64,000 bases of DNA from Desulfuromusa sp. (lineage in GTDB: Bacteria; Desulfobacterota; Desulfuromonadia; Desulfuromonadales; Geopsychrobacteraceae). Within the stretch, counting starts at the first letter, position 1. Every line of letters starts with the position of its first letter. This document shows, in pieces, positions 1 through 10,528 of this stretch. The DNA lies in assembly GCA_016744675.1 (NCBI GenBank), contig JADGDX010000007.1, positions 13,404 through 77,403 on the forward strand. The letters are read 5' to 3'. A program made the translations under genes and the position numbers. A model generated the notes under the pieces. That model worked only from the letters and a program-made list of their open reading frames with translations. It did no database searches and was not told the origin of the DNA.

Positions 1-2
1 GC

Positions 3-2636
3 AATACCCTTATGTCTAAAGTATCAGGTAAAATAGCTCAAGGTCTTGGTAATGGACTATTAATGCTCAGGGTTGGAAATATAATTATTCAAAGTGCACG
101 CCCTTTTGCCTCTAATGGATCACTAGGTTCGTTTGAACGCATAGATCATGAAGGTGACCATATAGAAATTCGCACTTCCCATCCAGACAGCGAAGATACT
201 GTTTCCCATTGGCTACGCTTTCAAAAAGAGGTGGAAATTATCGATGAGGATGGTGAATCCAAATCCTGCCGTATTGCTGTTGCATATTCGTTAGACAAAA
301 ATGATAGCAAGAATAAAAATCTAAAGAAGAACTCTCCCCCTTGGAAGATAACCCCCCTTGATCATGGACAGGTCTCCATTTTTTTTCCGGCAGAAAAAGA
401 AACATCCAACTTGAAGTTTCATCTTCATGCCCCGTTTGCTTCGACCGTAGCACGTGACAGCGTAAGGGACTGTGAGTCTAACCGTCAATTACGGGATTGC
501 CTTGCAGAACTTGTGGCAGAGTCACTTATTGATATCCGTGACAAGGGAATGCTGACGATGGAGTTTCTTGCCGTTTTGCCAATTCAAGCGGACAATCTTT
601 CACCGTTTTATGAGCCAGTTCGTGAGACAATTGTTCGGGCATTCAATGAAGAAAGCCTTACTCTTACAAGGGATGGCAGCTATGCTCCGGCGACAGAGCT
701 TTATCGAGGGCCGAAAAAAATTGATGATGTTTTGAATGCCGAAGGTCTGTCGCTGTTAACAAATGGCGAGCCACGGCTTTGGGCTGCGAACCCACCGCAG
801 CAGAATCAACGTGATGACCGTTTTCTTGATAGCCTTGAACTTGACTCATGGGGGTGGGAGGAACTTTCTTGGGCGTTAAATAACCTTGATGAGGACGAGC
901 AGGAAGTCTTTGAGCTTTGGATTGTTCAGAAAGACGATGCTTGGATGAGAGGCTTCTACGCATTGTTGGGGGAAGTTTCTGACATCCATGAAGAGTATGT
1001 GGAGATGGAAAATTTCCGCATTGTAAGGATCGAGTCCGATCAAGGTGACGAGCATGTTTTGCCAGAGGAGGCATTTTTCCCACCTGAAGATGGAACAGAT
1101 TTGCCTGAGGATATAAGCTTTGTAAAACCTTCTGTTTATATGACTAAGGCGAAAAAGAAATATGCTTATTCATTTTTGGAAGAAATTGGTGTACGTGCCT
1201 TTGATGAAAAAGCAATGATTGAATTGAGGTTGGGTGCCTATGCTAGTCACGAGAGTAGGCCAGATTCAAGGGGGGTAGAACACTATCAGGATGTAAAAAA
1301 CTTCATAGCCTACTGGAAGAAAAATCCTGCTGATGTCGGAATGTTTAAAAGGCATAATTTCTTACTCGCAAGCTTAGCGGACGAACAGCTGTATTGGTGT
1401 ACATCTGAAAGGCTTTGTGTGGACGATCCGTATTTGGAAACCGGCCTTGCAGAATTAAACGACATTCATGGGAAAAATGCGATTTGGGAAGGATACAAAG
1501 AAAAATTGGTCGAATCCGTGTTGATGGATTTTATTGTTTTTCTTAAGGCAATTGAGGTGATGCATGATCTGAAGATAGAAAGTGCCGGCGTTTTCAGCAA
1601 TCCCCATAGTGACAAGCTGTCGATTGATTATTCTCGAAGATGGACTCATACAAAAATTAATCAGGACTATTCAATAGATGATATTGATCAATACCTTTCG
1701 GTGGGGTCTGTCTCAGTTGCTAGATTGATTTGGATTGCATTGACCAGTGCTGATCGTAAGGTTGCAACAGCACGTTTTCGCCCGAATCAAGAGTATCCCA
1801 TTCGGCAAACTGACTCACAATTGGTTTGTCACCTCAAAGAGTATGCTTGGGTACCGGACAAGTTGGGCGGGTTCAGAAAACCGCAGGACATGACCAAAGA
1901 CGATCTTCCTTCTGATTTTCCATACGATGATCGCAATGGTTTGTTAACCGCTATAGGCTTTGGCGAACAAGCCAGAAAACATAGCGAAGAATATAATAGG
2001 AAAAATCATCATGCGCAAAACATGGGGTTCGAGTCAGCAGATGAGGCAGAAATAGGGCTTAAGTTTATTGAAATAATGAAAGAAAGTGGAAAATCTCCAG
2101 AGGAATTTTTAGCTGAGCTTAAACCAACATCGGATTTGCAACCATCTTTTCCATCAAAACCTGTAGCAACCCCGGAACGCCGTCAAGAGCGTCTTGGGGA
2201 ACAGCTTTCTGATGCCCCTGAAAAAGAGGATGAGAAACGTGAAAGAAGCGTTCGGACAACCAGAGGAACGGTTGACCCTGCTTCTAGGCTCAAAAATCAA
2301 TATACAAATGAATCCGGCCAGATGGTTTGTCAGATCTGCGAAAAAGAACATTTTAGAAAGCGTGATGGTGAGCATTATTTTGAGGCGGTAGAGGCGCTGT
2401 CCAGAGACTTCTTTCCAAAAGAGCATGAATCGCAATTTTTGGCCTTATGTCCACTTTGTGCCGCCATGTATAAGGAATTTGTAAAAAAAGATGAAGATGC
2501 AATGGCGGATTTAAAAATGGAACTATCCGATGCGGATGACTGTGTTGTTCCTCTAAAATTGGGTGAGCAGAAAACGAGTATTCGTTTCTTCGAAGACCAT
2601 TTTATGGATTTAAAGGTAATTCTTGAAGACCTATAG
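3..2636 (+). CDS. Large sacsin/HSP90-like (GHKL) ATPase-family protein with C-terminal zinc-finger/degenerate HNH module, 5' truncated by window edge
   Basis: ORF is open upstream of the first ATG (aat-acc-ctt-ATG in frame). Segment LKEYAWVPDKLGGFRKPQ...LLTAIGFG resembles sacsin-type ATPase proteins. C-terminal CQIC...CPLC pair. The ATP-binding N-terminus would lie outside the window. Confidence 0.5.
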   Translation, partial: NTLMSKVSGKIAQGLGNGLLMLRVGNIIIQSARPFASNGSLGSFERIDHEGDHIEIRTSHPDSEDTVSHWLRFQKEVEIIDEDGESKSCRIAVAYSLDKNDSKNKNLKKNSPPWKITPLDHGQVSIFFPAEKETSNLKFHLHAPFASTVARDSVRDCESNRQLRDCLAELVAESLIDIRDKGMLTMEFLAVLPIQADNLSPFYEPVRETIVRAFNEESLTLTRDGSYAPATELYRGPKKIDDVLNAEGLSLLTNGEPRLWAANPPQQNQRDDRFLDSLELDSWGWEELSWALNNLDEDEQEVFELWIVQKDDAWMRGFYALLGEVSDIHEEYVEMENFRIVRIESDQGDEHVLPEEAFFPPEDGTDLPEDISFVKPSVYMTKAKKKYAYSFLEEIGVRAFDEKAMIELRLGAYASHESRPDSRGVEHYQDVKNFIAYWKKNPADVGMFKRHNFLLASLADEQLYWCTSERLCVDDPYLETGLAELNDIHGKNAIWEGYKEKLVESVLMDFIVFLKAIEVMHDLKIESAGVFSNPHSDKLSIDYSRRWTHTKINQDYSIDDIDQYLSVGSVSVARLIWIALTSADRKVATARFRPNQEYPIRQTDSQLVCHLKEYAWVPDKLGGFRKPQDMTKDDLPSDFPYDDRNGLLTAIGFGEQARKHSEEYNRKNHHAQNMGFESADEAEIGLKFIEIMKESGKSPEEFLAELKPTSDLQPSFPSKPVATPERRQERLGEQLSDAPEKEDEKRERSVRTTRGTVDPASRLKNQYTNESGQMVCQICEKEHFRKRDGEHYFEAVEALSRDFFPKEHESQFLALCPLCAAMYKEFVKKDEDAMADLKMELSDADDCVVPLKLGEQKTSIRFFEDHFMDLKVILEDL

Positions 2637-2713
2637 GGGGGGCATTTAGCTCCTTGTTGTAGAAAGTTTCTGATTATCTTTTTGTTCATCAAGATGATTA
2701 TCATTGACAATTA

Positions 2714-2750
2714 AGCGGGTGTGTTGAATACTGCTTTCAACACACCCGCT
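2714..2750. repeat. Perfect 15-bp inverted repeat with 7-nt loop between the ATPase-like gene and the abi gene
   Basis: AGCGGGTGTGTTGAA-TACTGCT-TTCAACACACCCGCT; no T-tract follows. Confidence 0.8.
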
Positions 2751-2787
2751 ACGCCTCTCCACGATGCGCACCCAGGCGGGTATTTTT

Positions 2788-3693
2788 ATGTCCACTTCTA
2801 GCATTTATGTTAAACCACCCCTCAATCTAGAAGAGCAATTGGGACTTCTTATGAATCGAGGTCTTGCGGTTTCTTCTCCTGAACGTGCTCTGCACTACCT
2901 TCGGTTCATCGGGTACTATCGCTTATCAGGTTATTGTCGCTATTATCAGCAGAACCTCTCTCATGAATTTTATCCAGGCACAACTTTTGACTCGGTTTTG
3001 AAATTGTATATTTTTGACCGTGAGCTTCGTCTTCTAGTGATGGATGCAGTGGAGCGGATAGAGGTTGCGGTACGTTCGTGTATATCCAACACCATGAGCG
3101 AATCGTATGGTGCTCACTGGTTTATGGATAAGAGCCTGTTTCATAATCACAGAAAACACGATGAACTGCTTGGTAAAATTAGGGCAGCAACAGGCAACTA
3201 TGACCGTCAAGAGGGATTTTTAAAAAGTTATTATCAAAAATATGATCAGCCGGATATTCCTCCAAGCTGGATGATGGCGGAAGTGATGTCATTTGGAACT
3301 TGGTCCTCTTTATTTGCAAACCTGAAATCGCGACAGGATCAAAGGGCAATCTGTGCTCCATTCGACATCGATCCAAGAATCATGAAATCCTGGCTTCATT
3401 CCCTCAATTATTTGAGAAATTTGTGTGCACATCATTCGCGTCTTTGGAATCGGTCGTTCAGTATTAAGCCGATGGTGGCGAAAAAGTATGAGATGCAAAT
3501 GAAGGACAATGGTTCCTTTTACGCGTATGCTGCCATGTTGCGTGTTCTTATGTCTGTCATTGCAGATGGTTCCAAGTGGCAATATCGCCTCGCTGTATTA
3601 GCTGACAGCCATCCTGAGGTTCCCCTTGTTGCGATGGGTTTTCCGGAAAATTGGAAAAAGGATTCATTTTGGGGACTTGTCCGTTCAGGATGA
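2788..3693 (+). CDS. Abi family (Abi_2, AbiD/AbiF-like) HEPN protein
   Basis: YLRFIGYYRLSGYCRYY near N-terminus, FDRELRLLVMDAVERIEVAVRS, and RNLCAHHSRLWNR (HEPN Rx4-6H). Alternative ATG at 2764. Confidence 0.85.
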   Translation: MSTSSIYVKPPLNLEEQLGLLMNRGLAVSSPERALHYLRFIGYYRLSGYCRYYQQNLSHEFYPGTTFDSVLKLYIFDRELRLLVMDAVERIEVAVRSCISNTMSESYGAHWFMDKSLFHNHRKHDELLGKIRAATGNYDRQEGFLKSYYQKYDQPDIPPSWMMAEVMSFGTWSSLFANLKSRQDQRAICAPFDIDPRIMKSWLHSLNYLRNLCAHHSRLWNRSFSIKPMVAKKYEMQMKDNGSFYAYAAMLRVLMSVIADGSKWQYRLAVLADSHPEVPLVAMGFPENWKKDSFWGLVRSG

Positions 3694-3699
3694 AATAGT

Positions 3700-4470
3700 A
3701 TGTCAAATTGGTTCGATACCCATATCCATCTCGATGCTCCTGAACTGAGTGGTCAGGGATTGAAACTTCTTCCTGGCGCACAGCAATGTGGAATCAACCG
3801 ATTTATTGTGCCAGGGGTGCGGGTCAGTGGCTGGGCAGGGATGCTTGCTCTGGTGGAAAATGCTAAAAATGTGTATCTTGCGCCGGGATTACATCCCGCC
3901 TATGCTGATCAGTGGACTGATGCAGCCGCGAGCCAACTTTGGGAGCTGACACAGCAGTCTAAAGTGGTTGCTATTGGAGAGATTGGCCTGGACGGGACGG
4001 TTGCTATCCCGCTGTCACAACAGGAAATAGTTTTTCGTGCCCAATTGGACATTGCGCTTGATGCCGGGTTGCCGGTTTTGCTTCATGTCCGCGAAGCAAC
4101 CGGAGCCGTTTTGACGATTCTGCGGGAACTAGAAATCGGTCAAAGAATTGGGGGAGTCTGGCATGGATTTTCGGCGAGTTTGTCAGTGGCAGAAGAACTT
4201 GTTGCTTTGGGATTCAAGATTGGAGTTGGTTCGATTTTGCTGCGTGAAAATGCTCGGAAGTTACCTGATGCGGTGAAGGTTCTGCCCGCCTCGGCCTTGG
4301 TTCTGGAAACAGACCTGCCCGATATGGCTGAGAAACCTGACGTGTTATTGAAAGTAGCAGAAAAGGTCGCCGAGCTACGTGACAGGACATTAGAAGAAGT
4401 GGCACAAATTACAACGGAAAATGCCAGGCAGCTGTTTCGATTTCAGGATGAATTTATTTATGGGAAATAA
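3700..4470 (+). CDS. tatD: TatD family hydrolase
   Basis: FDTHIHLD, GLHPAYAD, AIGEIGLDG, LLHVREATG, LETDLPD motifs. Confidence 0.85.
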   Translation: MSNWFDTHIHLDAPELSGQGLKLLPGAQQCGINRFIVPGVRVSGWAGMLALVENAKNVYLAPGLHPAYADQWTDAAASQLWELTQQSKVVAIGEIGLDGTVAIPLSQQEIVFRAQLDIALDAGLPVLLHVREATGAVLTILRELEIGQRIGGVWHGFSASLSVAEELVALGFKIGVGSILLRENARKLPDAVKVLPASALVLETDLPDMAEKPDVLLKVAEKVAELRDRTLEEVAQITTENARQLFRFQDEFIYGK

Positions 4471-5176
4471 CCGTTTTGACCGAATACAGCTGTTGACTGG
4501 CGCTGCTGGCCTAGAGCGCTTGCGGAACTCCTCTGTTGCTGTTTTCGGCATTGGTGGGGTCGGCGGTCATGCAGTTGAAGCTCTGGTGCGGGGCGGGGTT
4601 GGTCAGCTGACTCTGGTCGATTTTGATACTGTTAATATCACGAATATCAATCGGCAGATTCATGCTCTGGAAGAAACAGTAGGCCAAGAAAAAGTTGCGG
4701 TCATGGCAGAACGCTGTCGGGCGATCAATCCGCAGATTGATGTTATTGTGCAGAACCAGGCTTACCGCGCCGAGAGCAGTGATGAGCTGCTCATGCCTGG
4801 ATTCAATTACGTGTTTGACTGTATTGATAACATTACCGACAAGTTGCATTTAATCCAGAGTTGTCATGAACGGGGTTTGCCGATTATCTCTTCTATGGGG
4901 GCGGCGAACAAGCTTGATCCGACTAGAATAGAGGTTGCCGATATCTCCGCAACAAAAAAATGTCGACTGGCTCGATCAATTCGTAAAGAATTGCGCAGGC
5001 GAGGGATTGAGACGGGGGTTGAGGTGGTTTATTCAACCGAAGAATTCCGTCCACTCACTGGAGCTGATGCTACGGAGCGGAACCCGGTTCTTGGGAGCTC
5101 TTCTTATCTCCCTCCGTTGTTTGGTCTAACGATGGCGGGGGTGGTGATCCAAAAGTTAATTGGAGATATTGATTGA
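4460..5176 (+). CDS. tcdA: tRNA threonylcarbamoyladenosine dehydratase (ThiF/E1-like)
   Basis: MGNNRFDRIQLLTGAAGLERL, VFGIGGVGGHAVEAL, LVDFDTVNITNINRQ; start overlaps the tatD stop. Confidence 0.85.
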   Translation: MGNNRFDRIQLLTGAAGLERLRNSSVAVFGIGGVGGHAVEALVRGGVGQLTLVDFDTVNITNINRQIHALEETVGQEKVAVMAERCRAINPQIDVIVQNQAYRAESSDELLMPGFNYVFDCIDNITDKLHLIQSCHERGLPIISSMGAANKLDPTRIEVADISATKKCRLARSIRKELRRRGIETGVEVVYSTEEFRPLTGADATERNPVLGSSSYLPPLFGLTMAGVVIQKLIGDID

Positions 5177-5931
5177 TGGATGCATATATCTGGCAACTTC
5201 CATTACTGTTTGTCGTTGGCGTCATCGCAGGAATTCTCAACATCCTTGCGGGCGGCGGCTCTTTACTGACCTTGCCCGTATTGATTTTTATGGGATTGCC
5301 AAGTGCAGTGGCTAATGGCACCAATCGGATCGCGATTTTTTGTCAGAATATTTTTGCGATTCGTGGTTTCAGTAAGCGTGGTGTGATGCCATTGCAATTG
5401 GCGTTACTGTGCACTCCCCCTGCGCTGTTTGGGAGTTGGGTCGGAGCCAATTTGGCAATCAACCTTGATGATCAAGTATTCAAGCGGGTCTTGGCGATGA
5501 TCATGATTGGGGTGTTAATCTTTACGGCTGTTGACCCGATGAAACGCTTTCGTCAGGAGGATATTCACTTTGGCCTGTGGAGAAAAGCTCTGATCATAAT
5601 CTCTTTTTTTGGAGTGGGGATCTACGGTGGCTTTGTTCAGGCCGGAGTCGGATTTTTAGTGATTACTGCTCTCTTGATTCATGGCCTTGATCTGGTTCGA
5701 ATCAATGCGATCAAGGTCTTTGTTATTTTTGCCTATACGTTTATTGCCCTTGGGGTTTTTGTCTATCATGGGCAGGTCGACTATTCTCTGGGTTTTGCTC
5801 TTGCTGCAGGGAACTCTGTCGGAGGGATGATTGGGCCGAAACTGGCTGTCGATAAAGGACATGACTGGATTAAAAAAGTTGTTAGCTTAACGGTTCTGGT
5901 TTTTGCTTTAAAGTTGTTGTTATTTCCTTAG
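5176..5931 (+). CDS. TauE/SafE family sulfite exporter-like permease
   Basis: Polytopic; GILNILAGGGSLLTLPVLIFMGLPSAVANGTNR and C-terminal GGMIGPKLAV typical of TauE/SafE. Confidence 0.85.
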   Translation: MDAYIWQLPLLFVVGVIAGILNILAGGGSLLTLPVLIFMGLPSAVANGTNRIAIFCQNIFAIRGFSKRGVMPLQLALLCTPPALFGSWVGANLAINLDDQVFKRVLAMIMIGVLIFTAVDPMKRFRQEDIHFGLWRKALIIISFFGVGIYGGFVQAGVGFLVITALLIHGLDLVRINAIKVFVIFAYTFIALGVFVYHGQVDYSLGFALAAGNSVGGMIGPKLAVDKGHDWIKKVVSLTVLVFALKLLLFP

Positions 5932-6048
5932 GGCTGTTTTCCCTATTGTTGACGGTAGAACTGGTAAAGCGATATAATGTAATAATCAAATTTTAGAAAG
6001 AACTCTATTTTTAACTGACTTACAGAGGCTTATCTGCCGGAGAAAAAG

Positions 6049-6576
6049 ATGGCTTTACGTGAAATTTTGCATTACCCGGAATCTTTATTAAAACAAAAAT
6101 CTCTTCCTGTGACGGAGTTCAATGAGGAATTAAAGCAACTCGCGGACGATATGGTGGAGACGATGTATGCTGCTCCGGGTGTTGGTCTTGCGGCACCCCA
6201 GGTTGGTATTTTGCAGCGTTTGATTGTTCTCGACTGCTCGGGAAGCAATGAGCCGAATGATCTGCTTATTGCGGTAAATCCAGAAATAGTTTCTGGAGAT
6301 GGGGACTCTTTGGAAGAAGAAGGTTGCCTCTCTGTGCCAGGATACTGGGCCAGCGTAAAGCGCTCTGCGACAGCAACGATGCGTTATCAGAATATTGATG
6401 GTGTTGTCCACCAACGCGAAGCTGATGGATTGTTGGCGGTTGGGATGCAACATGAGATCGACCACCTAGAGGGGGTTTTGTTTGTCGATCGTCTTTCGCC
6501 TCTGAAGCGTTCCATGTTCAGGAAGAAATATCTGAAAATGCTAAAGGAAAAGGAACTCGAAAATGCCAGCAGTTGA
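6049..6576 (+). CDS. def: Peptide deformylase
   Basis: GVGLAAPQVG, EEGCLSVPG, QHEIDHLEG motifs. Confidence 0.95.
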   Translation: MALREILHYPESLLKQKSLPVTEFNEELKQLADDMVETMYAAPGVGLAAPQVGILQRLIVLDCSGSNEPNDLLIAVNPEIVSGDGDSLEEEGCLSVPGYWASVKRSATATMRYQNIDGVVHQREADGLLAVGMQHEIDHLEGVLFVDRLSPLKRSMFRKKYLKMLKEKELENASS

Positions 6577-7507
6577 TAGTCTTCGTACTGTTTTTATGGG
6601 GACCCCAGAGTTTGCTCTGGCTCCGCTGGAAGGTTTGATTGCTGCTGGGGTAAATCTGGTGGGGGTTTATACACAGCCTGATCGACCGAAAGGGCGTGGG
6701 AAAAAACTTGCAGCTTCTCCCGTTAAGCAGTTGGCCCTTGAGCATCAAATCCCCGTTTTTCAGCCACATAAATTGCGTGATCCAGTTGCTGTCGCCGAAT
6801 TACAACAGCTACAGCCTGATTTGATCATTGTTGTTGCTTATGGGCAAATTTTGCCTAAAGCAGTCCTCGATATACCGCGTTACCATTGCATCAATATCCA
6901 TGCGTCTCTATTGCCGAAGTACCGTGGAGCTGCGCCAATAAATAAGGCCATTGTTGACGGTGAAGAGGAGACGGGTGTCACGACCATGTTGATGGACGTT
7001 GGTCTCGATACGGGTGATATGTTGATTAAGCGTCGCTTGGACATTGGTGCGAACGAGACGGCCGGGCAGTTGCACGATCGTCTGGCTCTATTGGGCCGAG
7101 AAGCTCTCGAGGAAACCCTCCGCCAGCTTTGTTCTGAAAGTTTGGTTGCTGAAAAGCAGGATGATGAGCTGAGTTGTTATGCCTCGATGATGAAAAAAGA
7201 GGATGGCCTGATTGACTGGCAGAAAGCAGCCAGTGAAATTCATAATCAAGTCCGAGGCCTTGATCCATGGCCTGGAGCCTACACTTCTCTTGATGGAGAG
7301 GTGCTTAAAATTGCAGAGACAACCGTTGTAGAAGATCTTTCTGGCAAGCCAGGAACTATTCTCTCTGCAGATAAAGCGGGGGTGCTGGTTGCTTGCGGCG
7401 AGGGAGCTCTCCTTGTTGATGGTTTGCAGTTGCCTGGGAAAAAGCGCCTTTCAGCAATGAACTTTCTCAGCGGCCGACCTCTTTTTGTTGATTCTCAATT
7501 AGGTTAA
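6563..7507 (+). CDS. fmt: Methionyl-tRNA formyltransferase
   Basis: FMGTPEFALAPLEGL, INIHASLLPKYRGAAPI; adjacent to def. Confidence 0.95.
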   Translation: MPAVDSLRTVFMGTPEFALAPLEGLIAAGVNLVGVYTQPDRPKGRGKKLAASPVKQLALEHQIPVFQPHKLRDPVAVAELQQLQPDLIIVVAYGQILPKAVLDIPRYHCINIHASLLPKYRGAAPINKAIVDGEEETGVTTMLMDVGLDTGDMLIKRRLDIGANETAGQLHDRLALLGREALEETLRQLCSESLVAEKQDDELSCYASMMKKEDGLIDWQKAASEIHNQVRGLDPWPGAYTSLDGEVLKIAETTVVEDLSGKPGTILSADKAGVLVACGEGALLVDGLQLPGKKRLSAMNFLSGRPLFVDSQLG

Positions 7508-7552
7508 AAACTATAAATGAATGAGGTGCTAAAGGTACCCGAAGGATAGAAT

Positions 7553-8374
7553 ATGAATACAGCACGTACCGTTATGTTGATGACATTATTAACTCTGGTT
7601 TTGGTTGGTGCCGGTGGGGCTCTGGGTGGGCAAAGTGGAGCTTTCTTTGCTTTGATTATGGCTGCCGTGATGAACTTGGGAAGTTATTGGTTTTCTGATA
7701 AAGTCGTTGTCAAAATGTATCGCGGTCAAGAGACCCAAAGTGGAGAGCTTTACGATGTTGTCAGTGAGCTCTGTCAGAAGAACAATCTGATTATGCCCAA
7801 GGTCTATCTCCTTCCTCAAGAAACTCCCAATGCTTTTGCGACAGGACGTAATCCCAGTCATGCCGTGGTTGCTGCAACTCAGGGGATTACTCAAATTCTC
7901 AACCGTGAAGAGCTAAAAGGGGTTATGGCCCATGAGCTGGCCCATGTGCAGAATCGTGATATTTTAATCGGCTCAATTGCAGCGACGTTTGCTGGAGCCA
8001 TCAGCTTTTTGGCTCATATGGCACAGTGGGCGATGATTTTTGGTGGTCGTGATGATGAGGATAGTAATCCGATTGCTATGATCGCAATGATGATTTTGGC
8101 ACCGATTGCCGCAATGTTGGTACAAATGGCGATCTCTCGTTCGCGTGAGTATGGGGCCGATCAAAAAGGTGCTCAGCTGTGCGGAAACCCTCATTCTCTG
8201 GCCAGCGCGTTGCGTAAGCTGGAGACATCCAATCAACGTATGCCGATGCAGAAAGTCAATGAGGCGACGGCACATATGTTTATTGTTAACCCATTGAGTG
8301 GTAAGAAGTTGGCAAAGTTGTTTTCTACTCATCCCCCAATGGAAGAACGTATTCGTCGCCTTGAAGGGATGTAG
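7553..8374 (+). CDS. htpX: Zinc metalloprotease HtpX (M48)
   Basis: [10 protein letters not shown] zinc motif, [20 protein letters not shown]. Confidence 0.9.
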   Translation: MNTARTVMLMTLLTLVLVGAGGALGGQSGAFFALIMAAVMNLGSYWFSDKVVVKMYRGQETQSGELYDVVSELCQKNNLIMPKVYLLPQETPNAFATGRNPSHAVVAATQGITQILNREELKGVMAHELAHVQNRDILIGSIAATFAGAISFLAHMAQWAMIFGGRDDEDSNPIAMIAMMILAPIAAMLVQMAISRSREYGADQKGAQLCGNPHSLASALRKLETSNQRMPMQKVNEATAHMFIVNPLSGKKLAKLFSTHPPMEERIRRLEGM

Positions 8375-8380
8375 ACTCAA

Positions 8381-9739
8381 TTGACTTCTCGACCAACTGA
8401 TAGCCCTCGGCGTGCAGCATATGAAATATTGCGCCGAGTTGAAGATGGCGCTTTTGCTGATGTGGTTCTGGATACTGTTCTGGACCGCTCTCGTTTAGAA
8501 CTCCGTGATAAGCGTCTTGTGACCGAGCTGGTTTATGGCATTTTACGCCTGATGGGACGGTTGGATTTTGCCCTCGTTCAGTTTTGTGATCGCCCCTTAC
8601 AACGTTTGCAGGCGGAAGTATTGTGGCTCTTGCGACTTGGAGCCTACCAGCTGCTAGAACTGGACCGAATTCCCTCTCATGCTGCCGTTAACTCAACGGT
8701 CGAGTTGGCTCGGGAATTAGAGCAAGGCGCATCGGTTGGTTTTATCAACGGGGTGTTGCGTTCCCTTGATCGGGGACATAAAGAAATCCCTTGGCCTCCG
8801 CCTGAAAAGATCAAGGCATATTTGCAGCATGTTTGCAGCCAACCGGTTTGGCTGACCAAAGAAATTATGCGTCAGTTGCCCAACGTAGAGTCGCGCGCTC
8901 TTGGTGAAAGCCTCGCAGGCCCCCCTCCCCTGACTCTGCGAGTCAACAGTTTGAAAACTCAGCGTGAGGAGTTTTTGGCAGCTTTGTCAGCCGCTGGACA
9001 TCAGGCTTTGCCCTGCACTTATGCCCCCGAAGGGGTGACTATAGAGAAGCGTGGCGAAGAACCATTGCCGGGTAATGCTGAAGGGTGGTATCAGGTTCAA
9101 GATGAAGCTAGTATTTTAATGGGTCACCTACTGGATGGACATCCTGGACATAGAATTCTCGATGCATGTGCTGCTCCCGGGGGGAAAACGACTCATCTGG
9201 CGGCATTGACAGGCAATCAGGCAGATATTGTTGCTCTGGATAAATACTCTCGCCGGGTCGAATTGATCGAAGAGGGTGCGCGTCGGTTGGGCTGCACAGC
9301 CATCACCGCTCGGGAGTGGGACTTAACAACGAGCCCCGGGTTTCTTGAAGCGCAAAGTTTCGATCGGATCTTGCTCGATGCGCCATGTAGTGGTCTTGGT
9401 GTTCTGCGCCGGAATCCCGAAGGTCGGTGGAATAAGTCTCCGGTGAACCTCAGGGAATTAGCTGTTTTGCAGAAGCAGATTCTAGATAGCGTAGCCCCAC
9501 TACTCAAACCCGATGGTAAGCTGCTCTATTCTGTTTGTACTTTTAGCCATATCGAAACCGACGCAATTATCGAGACATTTCTAGAAGAGTATCCTGAGTT
9601 TGAATTAGAGAATTTGGAAAAGCAGGTTTTGCCTGCTTGGTCTGATTTAATTACCGATAAAGGGACGTTGCGTAGTTATCCGCACTGCCATGGTGGAATG
9701 GATGCCTTTTTTGCTGCTCGATTGCGGCGGCGGAATTAA
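8381..9739 (+). CDS. rsmB: 16S rRNA (cytosine967-C5)-methyltransferase
   Basis: N-terminal NusB-like domain; ACAAPGGKTTHLA, LLDAPCSGLGVLRRNPE. Confidence 0.92.
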   Translation: MTSRPTDSPRRAAYEILRRVEDGAFADVVLDTVLDRSRLELRDKRLVTELVYGILRLMGRLDFALVQFCDRPLQRLQAEVLWLLRLGAYQLLELDRIPSHAAVNSTVELARELEQGASVGFINGVLRSLDRGHKEIPWPPPEKIKAYLQHVCSQPVWLTKEIMRQLPNVESRALGESLAGPPPLTLRVNSLKTQREEFLAALSAAGHQALPCTYAPEGVTIEKRGEEPLPGNAEGWYQVQDEASILMGHLLDGHPGHRILDACAAPGGKTTHLAALTGNQADIVALDKYSRRVELIEEGARRLGCTAITAREWDLTTSPGFLEAQSFDRILLDAPCSGLGVLRRNPEGRWNKSPVNLRELAVLQKQILDSVAPLLKPDGKLLYSVCTFSHIETDAIIETFLEEYPEFELENLEKQVLPAWSDLITDKGTLRSYPHCHGGMDAFFAARLRRRN

Positions 9740-9826
9740 TTTATTGAGGGAGCGACTAGACTCTCCATAAACATCTGATTCTGATATTTATTCATTAACC
9801 CGGTTTTTCAAAAATGGATTTGAACC

Positions 9827-10495
9827 ATGATTAAAATTGCTCCTTCTATTCTATCAGCCGATTTTTCCCGTTTGGGAGAAGAAATCAAAGCGATTGATCA
9901 GGCTGATGCTGATTATGTCCATGTTGATGTCATGGATGGGCACTTTGTCCCTAACATAACTATCGGTCCTTTGGTTGTTGATGCTATCCGTCCGGTGACT
10001 AAGCTGCCTATGGATATTCATTTAATGATCGAAAACCCTGATCAATATATTCCTGATTTTGCCAAGGCAGGGGCCGACATCATTGTGGTTCATGCTGAAG
10101 CAGTCAGGCATTTACACCGTACCGTGCAATTGATCAAGTCGTTAGGAAAGAGGGCTGGTGTTTCATTGAACCCAGCAACATCCTTGTCTGCTTTGGATAT
10201 TATTCTGCCAGAATTAGATCTAGTTTTATTGATGACGGTTAATCCTGGATTTGGGGGGCAGTCCTTTATCGAGAGCAGTTTGCCAAAGATCACTGAGTTG
10301 CGCCGCCGGATAGATGCTCTTGGCTTGCCGATTGAGCTTGAGGTTGATGGTGGAGTAAAGACCGATAATATCGAGAAGATTGCTGCAGCAGGGGCTGATG
10401 TTTTTGTTGCCGGGAGCGCGGTGTTTGGTGCCGACAATTACACTGAAACAATCGCCGAGTTAAAGAGAAACGGGACTGCTGGGCAAATGGCTTGA
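9827..10495 (+). CDS. rpe: Ribulose-phosphate 3-epimerase
   Basis: [43 protein letters not shown]. Confidence 0.95.
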   Translation: MIKIAPSILSADFSRLGEEIKAIDQADADYVHVDVMDGHFVPNITIGPLVVDAIRPVTKLPMDIHLMIENPDQYIPDFAKAGADIIVVHAEAVRHLHRTVQLIKSLGKRAGVSLNPATSLSALDIILPELDLVLLMTVNPGFGGQSFIESSLPKITELRRRIDALGLPIELEVDGGVKTDNIEKIAAAGADVFVAGSAVFGADNYTETIAELKRNGTAGQMA

Positions 10496-10528
10496 GCAAG
10501 TAAATGTGTCTAGAGCGAGAGGGTTGAG

